A stretch of DNA of 64,000 bases from Hyphomonas chukchiensis (GTDB lineage: Bacteria; Pseudomonadota; Alphaproteobacteria; Caulobacterales; Hyphomonadaceae). Numbering within the stretch: position 1 is the stretch's first letter; each line of letters begins with the position of its first letter. The DNA lies in contig NZ_AWFG01000074.1 of assembly GCF_000682695.1 (NCBI RefSeq), positions 1 through 64,000 of the forward strand. The letters run 5' to 3'. The notes beneath the pieces were generated by a model. The model was not told the DNA's origin. It did no database searches and saw only the letters and a list, made by a program, of their open reading frames with translations. Below, one piece after another: positions 60,737 through 64,000 of this stretch. The translations under genes and the position numbers were made by a program.

Positions 60737-62281
60737 CTAGAAAAACGGCTGCTTCTCGGCTGACATCGCAACCATCATCTCGTCGAACTCTTCCTGCACC
60801 TTGGGCCGCGGCTCGCTGCGCATGAAGCTGACGACCACCGTTGCCAGCATGCTCAGGAAGAAGCCCGGCACGAGCGCATAGATCGTATCCGACAGCGACG
60901 CGCCATTGATGGTGACCGGCGCATAGAGCCAGAACAAGACGGTCAGTGCCCCGGTGACCATGCCCGCCAGCGCACCATTGCGCGTGATACGGCGCCAGTA
61001 GAGGCTCAACAGGATGATCGGGCCGAATGCCGCGCCGAACCCGGCCCAGGCATAGCTGACCAGCGACAGAATGCTGCTCGACCGGTCAAAGGCCAGCAGG
61101 ATCGCAATCAGCGAGACGACAAGTACTGACAGGCGTCCCACGAGCACCAGCTCTTTCTGGCTCGCTTCCTTGCGCAGGAAGGTCTTGTAGAAATCCTCCG
61201 TCAGCGAGCTTGATGAAACGAGCAGCTGAGAAGAGATCGTACTCATGATGGCCGCAAGGATGGCTGCCAGCAGGAAGCCCGTGATCAGCGGGTGGAACAG
61301 GACCTGCGAGAACAGGATGAAGATCGTTTCCGGGTCGGTCAGCTGGTCATTGATGTTCTGCTCGTTGACATAAGCCACGCCTGCCACACCAACGGCCACG
61401 GCGCCGAGCACCGTCACGAGCATCCAGCTCATGCCGATATAGCGCGCCGTCGCGATGTCCTTCAGCGAGCGGATCGCCATGAAGCGCACGATGATGTGCG
61501 GCTGGCCAAAATACCCTAGCCCCCAGCTGGCGGCGGATATGATCCCGATCACGGAGAGCCCCTGGAACCAGTTGAAGAAGTTCGCACGACTTGGCGCGTC
61601 GGCAACGCTGGCAGGCGGCGACGCCAGCACTTCCGTATGGGTCGCGTCAAACCCGCCAACCGCATTGATGGCCACGATCGGCACAAGAACCAGCGCCACA
61701 AACATGATACAGCCCTGCACGAAGTCCGTCAGGCTGACCGCCAGAAACCCGCCAAACAATGTATAGGCGACCACAACACCCGCCGTAACAAACAGGCCGA
61801 GCGTGTAATCAAGCCCGAACGAGGCTTCGAACAGCTTGCCGCCGGCCACGACGCCGGAAGACGTGTAGAGCGTAAAGAAGATGACGATGACCACGGACGA
61901 CAGGACACGCAGCAGGTGGGAGCGATCCTTGAACCGCTTCTCGAAGAAGTCAGGAATCGTGATCGAGTCTTCCGACAGCTCGGTATAGACGCGCAGTCTC
62001 GGCGCCACGAGGCGGTAGTTGAAATACGCCCCGATCACCAGGCCGACGGCAATCCAGGCAGCACTGAACCCGGTCACGAACACAGCGCCCGGCAGGCCCA
62101 TCAGCATCCACCCGCTCATGTCCGATGCCCCGGCCGACAATGCGCCCACAGCGGGGTGCAACTGGCGGCCGCCAAGCATGTATTCGGAAACGTCACTCGT
62201 CGATTTGCGGTAGGCATAAAGCCCGATGAGCATCATGAGGACGAAATAGAGGCCGAGCGAAATTATGGCTGCTATGTTCAT
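60737..62281 (-). CDS. putP: sodium/proline symporter
   Basis: Solute:sodium symporter, 514 residues with about 13 membrane helices. The family features are strong: YMLGGRQLHPAVGALSAGASDMSGWMLMGLPG near the N-terminus (sodium and proline site in helices 1-2), YTLFGGFLAVSLTDFVQG, and AILAAIMSTISSQLLVSSSSLTEDFY. It lies 71 nt downstream of proC on the same strand, so uptake and synthesis of proline may share a transcript. Likely used for osmoprotection or as nutrient uptake. Confidence 0.92.
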   Translation of the reverse strand: MNIAAIISLGLYFVLMMLIGLYAYRKSTSDVSEYMLGGRQLHPAVGALSAGASDMSGWMLMGLPGAVFVTGFSAAWIAVGLVIGAYFNYRLVAPRLRVYTELSEDSITIPDFFEKRFKDRSHLLRVLSSVVIVIFFTLYTSSGVVAGGKLFEASFGLDYTLGLFVTAGVVVAYTLFGGFLAVSLTDFVQGCIMFVALVLVPIVAINAVGGFDATHTEVLASPPASVADAPSRANFFNWFQGLSVIGIISAASWGLGYFGQPHIIVRFMAIRSLKDIATARYIGMSWMLVTVLGAVAVGVAGVAYVNEQNINDQLTDPETIFILFSQVLFHPLITGFLLAAILAAIMSTISSQLLVSSSSLTEDFYKTFLRKEASQKELVLVGRLSVLVVSLIAILLAFDRSSSILSLVSYAWAGFGAAFGPIILLSLYWRRITRNGALAGMVTGALTVLFWLYAPVTINGASLSDTIYALVPGFFLSMLATVVVSFMRSEPRPKVQEEFDEMMVAMSAEKQPFF

Positions 62282-62352
62282 GTAAACCTTCTTCTCTGTC
62301 GTCTTTATCTGCGGTGTGTGGGGACCGTCATGCCAGAAGCGGCGGGAATTGG

Positions 62353-63132
62353 CTAACGCAGCTCCACGGCGCGGTCATAGGCGGCTTGCGTCGTGCGGCG
62401 CATCAGCTCCGTCAGGGCACCGTCCGCATTCAGCGCTTCGAGCCCCGCCTGCGTCGTGCCGTTCTTGCTGGTGACCGAGTTGCGAAGCGTCTCGACGCTG
62501 TCTTCCGAGCCAAGCGCCATCTCGATGGCGCCCTGCATCGTGCCGAGCACCAGGTCACGCGCCTGTTCATGGGTGAAGCCCAGCGACTTGGCCGCCTCGA
62601 TATAGGTGCGGGCGATCTCGAACACATAGCCGGGGCCACTACCGGCAACGGCCGTCACGCGGTCCAGCTTGTCTTCCTCATTCACCCACACAACCGTTCC
62701 GGCCCGCGCCATCAGCGCCTCGACCGATTGCTTGTGCGCGTCCGAACATTCCGGGCTGGCAAACAGGCCGCTGACGCCCTTGGCGATCAGCGCGGGCAGG
62801 TTCGGCATGATGCGAATAACCGGGCCGGCCGCGGTCGCCGTCTGAAGACGCTTGACCGAACACCCCGCTGCGATGGAGGCGACAACGCCGCCCTCTTCCA
62901 GCTGGTCGCGATAATCGGGCATGACGTCATCAACCATCTGCGGCTTGATCGCCACGATCACGAGGTTGAAACGCTCGGAGTCAATCGCGCTGCGCTCCTT
63001 CACGAGGCGGACACCATCCGGCACCTTCTCGGTATAGGGGTCCACAACGGTAAAATCCCAGTCCGGAGACTGCGCCCACTGCTCCAGCAGCGCGCCACCC
63101 ATTTTTCCGCATCCGATCAAAAGTGCCTTCAT
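62353..63132 (-). CDS. proC: pyrroline-5-carboxylate reductase
   Basis: Last enzyme of proline biosynthesis, NAD(P)H-dependent. The 259 residues have the Rossmann motif LLIGCGKMGGALL at the N-terminus, the VIRIMPNLPALIAKGVSGL segment and the C-terminal signature ALNADGALTELMRRTTQAAY; the GSGPGYVFEIARTYIEAA stretch is typical. Divergent from proB across 284 nt. Confidence 0.95.
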   Translation of the reverse strand: MKALLIGCGKMGGALLEQWAQSPDWDFTVVDPYTEKVPDGVRLVKERSAIDSERFNLVIVAIKPQMVDDVMPDYRDQLEEGGVVASIAAGCSVKRLQTATAAGPVIRIMPNLPALIAKGVSGLFASPECSDAHKQSVEALMARAGTVVWVNEEDKLDRVTAVAGSGPGYVFEIARTYIEAAKSLGFTHEQARDLVLGTMQGAIEMALGSEDSVETLRNSVTSKNGTTQAGLEALNADGALTELMRRTTQAAYDRAVELR

Positions 63133-63294
63133 TGCGATAGTCTTTTCCCATCATGCTCTTGTTAGTGGAATCGTCTGAGACGGTGTAAGATGCCTTCCTA
63201 GACATTTTTGTTTTGTATTCAAATTTTAATGACAGGAATTTCACACATAACGCGACCTTCCCTGCCGTAACCTCTTGTTCAACACCCTGTTATA

Positions 63295-63300
63295 TATAAT
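63295..63300 (+). promoter_or_regulatory. -10-like TATAAT upstream of proB
   Basis: An AT-rich stretch TATATATAAT in the 284-nt proC-proB gap contains a consensus -10 box. TTGTTC (63275-63280) upstream is only 14 bp away, so the -35 is uncertain. No gene is seen in the rest of the gap. Confidence 0.3.
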
Positions 63301-63416
63301 GTATTTTGCGCCTCGCAGGCCTCTGGCTGCAATTACATCCATGTTTTTGAGTCTGGCATGTTGTTTCCTGCTCAAAATACACCTAGTTCGAGGCCACAAA
63401 CCTATGGAGCGAAATT

Positions 63417-64000
63417 TTGTCCCAAACCAAACGGATCGTCGTGAAAGTCGGATCGAGCCTCCTGGCCAATCCAGACCTGCTCACCCCGCGATGGGCATTC
63501 ATCCAGCGGCTGCTTGAAGACATCGCGCTGCTGCGTTCAGAAGGCTACGAAGTCGTTCTGACATCATCTGGTGCAGTGGCACTCGGACTTAACACGCTGA
63601 ATGTAAAGCCCGAAAATGCCGGTCTGCGCGACAAGCAGGCTGCGGCCGCCTGCGGCATGCCGATCGTGCTCAACGCCTACAAGCAGGTCGCACATGAATT
63701 CGGGTTCGACATCGCGCAAGTGCTCGTCACGCGCGGCGACCTTGAAGAGCGCCGCCGCTTCCTCAACACCAAGAACACGGTTCACCGTCTGCTGAACGGC
63801 AATGTCATGCCGATCGTCAACGAGAACGATACGATCACGACCGAAGAGATCCGCGTCGGCGACAATGACCGCCTGGCCGCCCGCATCGCCCAGATGATCC
63901 AGGCCCAGCATCTCGTCATCCTTACCAGCGTCGACGGCCTATATGACAAGGACCCGTCCGAGCCCGGCGCCAAGCTGGTCGAAGAATTGCACGATGTGTC
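63417..64000 (+). CDS. proB: glutamate 5-kinase (cut off by the window end)
   Basis: First enzyme of proline synthesis, phosphorylating glutamate. The 194 visible codons show the amino-acid-kinase fold: RIVVKVGSSLL at the N-terminus, EVVLTSSGAVALG, QAAAACGMPIVL, LLNGNVMPIVNENDTI and LVILTSVDGLYDKDP. The start is a TTG (MSQTKRIVV) with GGAG about 8 nt upstream; the nearby ATG at 63404 is out of frame. No stop is reached. Paired with divergent proC, it supplies two of three proline-synthesis steps. Confidence 0.93.
   Translation, partial: MSQTKRIVVKVGSSLLANPDLLTPRWAFIQRLLEDIALLRSEGYEVVLTSSGAVALGLNTLNVKPENAGLRDKQAAAACGMPIVLNAYKQVAHEFGFDIAQVLVTRGDLEERRRFLNTKNTVHRLLNGNVMPIVNENDTITTEEIRVGDNDRLAARIAQMIQAQHLVILTSVDGLYDKDPSEPGAKLVEELHDV

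Noticed and set aside
63404-63416. ATG at 63404 as proB start
   Set aside because: Out of frame with the kinase motifs. The TTG at 63417 is in frame and has GGAG upstream.

Overview
The window reads as chromosome of a GC-rich alphaproteobacterium, probably Hyphomonadaceae or a close relative. This rests on gene content and style: a eukaryote-like NADP isocitrate dehydrogenase, an RNase E/G-yacG-tRNA-Phe cluster, a complete type II secretion operon, a TonB receptor paired with a lipoprotein, and opgGH. The placement is inference; no rRNA is present. I see no phage, insertion sequence or CRISPR array.

Layout. 1-3.2 kb: start of a truncated minus-strand gene, then pgi, a short RNase E/G homologue, yacG and tRNA-Phe(GAA). 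3.4-7.3 kb: translationally coupled otsA-otsB-GH15 trehalose operon. 7.3-9.6 kb: two acetyltransferase-like genes facing a LysR regulator. 9.6-12.8 kb: two acyl-CoA dehydrogenases divergent from an enoyl-CoA hydratase. 12.8-18.2 kb: trmJ, icd, a VIT-family transporter, a repeat-rich secreted protein and purB. 18.2-23.7 kb: a TonB receptor and an internally duplicated lipoprotein, facing a small XRE regulator. 24.5-35.9 kb: gspCDEFGHIJKLMN plus an uncharacterised lipoprotein. 36.1-42.5 kb: an RND adaptor and pump, then an ABC-F ATPase. 42.7-56.5 kb: a PUFA-synthase-like (secondary lipid) locus and its phosphopantetheinyl transferase. 56.9-64 kb: opgGH, putP, proC and the start of proB.

The most notable region is the lipid synthase locus. 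Its order is enoyl reductase (pfaD), KS-AT-ACP-ACP (pfaA), ketoreductase, then KS-CLF-AT-DH-DH (pfaC), with an Sfp-type transferase converging on pfaC. The ketoreductase is normally the C-terminal domain of PfaA. Here it lies in the -1 frame, has no ribosome binding site, and its frame is open back through the pfaA stop codon. The junction holds a slippery heptamer T TTT TTC followed by a 7-bp hairpin. The sequence therefore looks like either a programmed -1 frameshift that makes a fused PfaA, or a one-base homopolymer error.

Several loci share an osmotic-stress theme: trehalose synthesis and turnover, periplasmic glucans, proline uptake and proline synthesis. The TonB receptor/lipoprotein pair lies next to the type II secretion operon, which raises the possibility that the lipoprotein is a surface-exported substrate.
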